Source of the DNA: a virus
Direction: 5' to 3' (one strand)
IMG/VR virus record: IMGVR_UViG_3300023184_000034
Coordinates: 62,001 to 126,000 of that record
DNA length: 64,000 nucleotides
Below, in pieces: positions 63,908 through 64,000 of the stretch. The notes under the pieces are model-generated. The model saw only the letters and a program-made list of their open reading frames with translations, was not told the origin of the DNA and ran no database searches. How positions within the stretch are numbered: position 1 is the first letter of the stretch; every line of letters starts with the position of its first letter. The translations under genes and the position numbers were made by a program.

Positions 63908-64000
63908 TTATTCGTTGCCTTCCGGATCTTGATTACCAATGTCTTTTTTGGATAAAGCTGCTGGCGCTGCTCGAACATTGATTTGATTAGGGATAGTAAC
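63908..64000 (-). CDS. 3' end of an unidentified gene cut off by window end
   Basis: A frame open from the window edge ends in TAA at 63908, one base before the co-chaperonin ATG. The visible 30 residues (VTIPNQINVRAAPAALSKKD, then a short acidic end) look like a disordered C-terminal tail. Too little is visible to identify it. The tight TAA-C-ATG spacing is typical of genes in this window and supports it being real. Confidence 0.5.
   Translation of the reverse strand, partial: VTIPNQINVRAAPAALSKKDIGNQDPEGNE

Noticed and set aside
1-64000. Integrase, transposase, attachment sites, partition genes or lysogeny regulators
   Set aside because: None recognised on either strand, consistent with a lytic T4-like phage; absence in this window does not exclude them elsewhere.

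Overview
This window looks like part of the genome of a large, strictly lytic T4-like myovirus of a Gram-negative aquatic bacterium. The T4 signature is a family B DNA polymerase of gp43 size, a gp45-like sliding clamp, a gp44-like clamp loader, an RNase H-type 5' nuclease, a DsbA-like small DNA-binding protein and T4-style late promoters (consensus TATAAATA). PhoH, ThyX, 2OG-Fe(II) oxygenases, peptide deformylase and long low-complexity virion proteins are typical of marine and freshwater relatives. Spanin-like genes indicate a host with an outer membrane. One 81-aa protein resembles a family I associate with Burkholderiales, a weak hint at a betaproteobacterial host. No integrase, transposase, CRISPR array or convincing tRNA was seen. 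Genes are packed with 1-40 base overlaps, and no stretch over 300 bases lacks a gene.

Layout. (1) 1-11.7 kb, plus strand: virion fibre and structural genes, including three paralogous tail-fibre proteins in tandem and a 1083-residue protein of Ig-like or Calx-beta-like domains joined by polyproline linkers, then two 2OG-Fe(II) oxygenases. (2) 11.8-16.1 kb, plus strand: an early-type promoter followed by four GT-A-like glycosyltransferase candidates in two paralogous pairs. (3) 16.1-39.1 kb, minus strand: early and middle genes. These include ThyX, a MoxR ATPase with a VWA/HExxH partner, the 5' nuclease, QueE, FolE, a phosphoribosyltransferase, a cupin, a glycosyltransferase, a QueD-like protein, two sugar-type oxidoreductases, a TGT-like DpdA, the clamp, a nucleotide-sugar dehydrogenase, DNA polymerase and DsbA. 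(4) 39.2-52.6 kb, minus strand: a late cluster of large low-complexity proteins with similar short N-terminal leaders. They are probably packaged inside the capsid and include a peptidoglycan-binding domain, a Dps, an HxGH nucleotidyltransferase and a protein combining pol-beta-like NTase and ligase-like motifs. (5) 52.7-56.9 kb: ClpA, peptide deformylase and DnaJ. (6) 57-59.9 kb: lysis genes (holin, two spanin-like proteins, GH19 endolysin). (7) 61.3-64 kb: PhoH on the plus strand, then dCMP deaminase, clamp loader and a GroES-like co-chaperonin on the minus strand.

How the parts fit. FolE, QueE, a QueD-like T-fold protein and DpdA suggest that guanines in the phage DNA are exchanged for a 7-deazaguanine. 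No QueC is visible here, so it would have to lie elsewhere or come from the host. The dpdA gene directly follows the sliding-clamp gene behind one strong promoter, so modification and replication would be switched on together.

Transcription control is unusually legible. Eight sigma70-type promoters all have 17-base spacers. Three are physically merged with terminator-like hairpins, and in one of these the promoter starts RNA inside the loop of the upstream terminator. These merged promoter/terminator elements, the DNA-modification module and the proposed virion-internal enzyme cluster are the most unusual things in the window.
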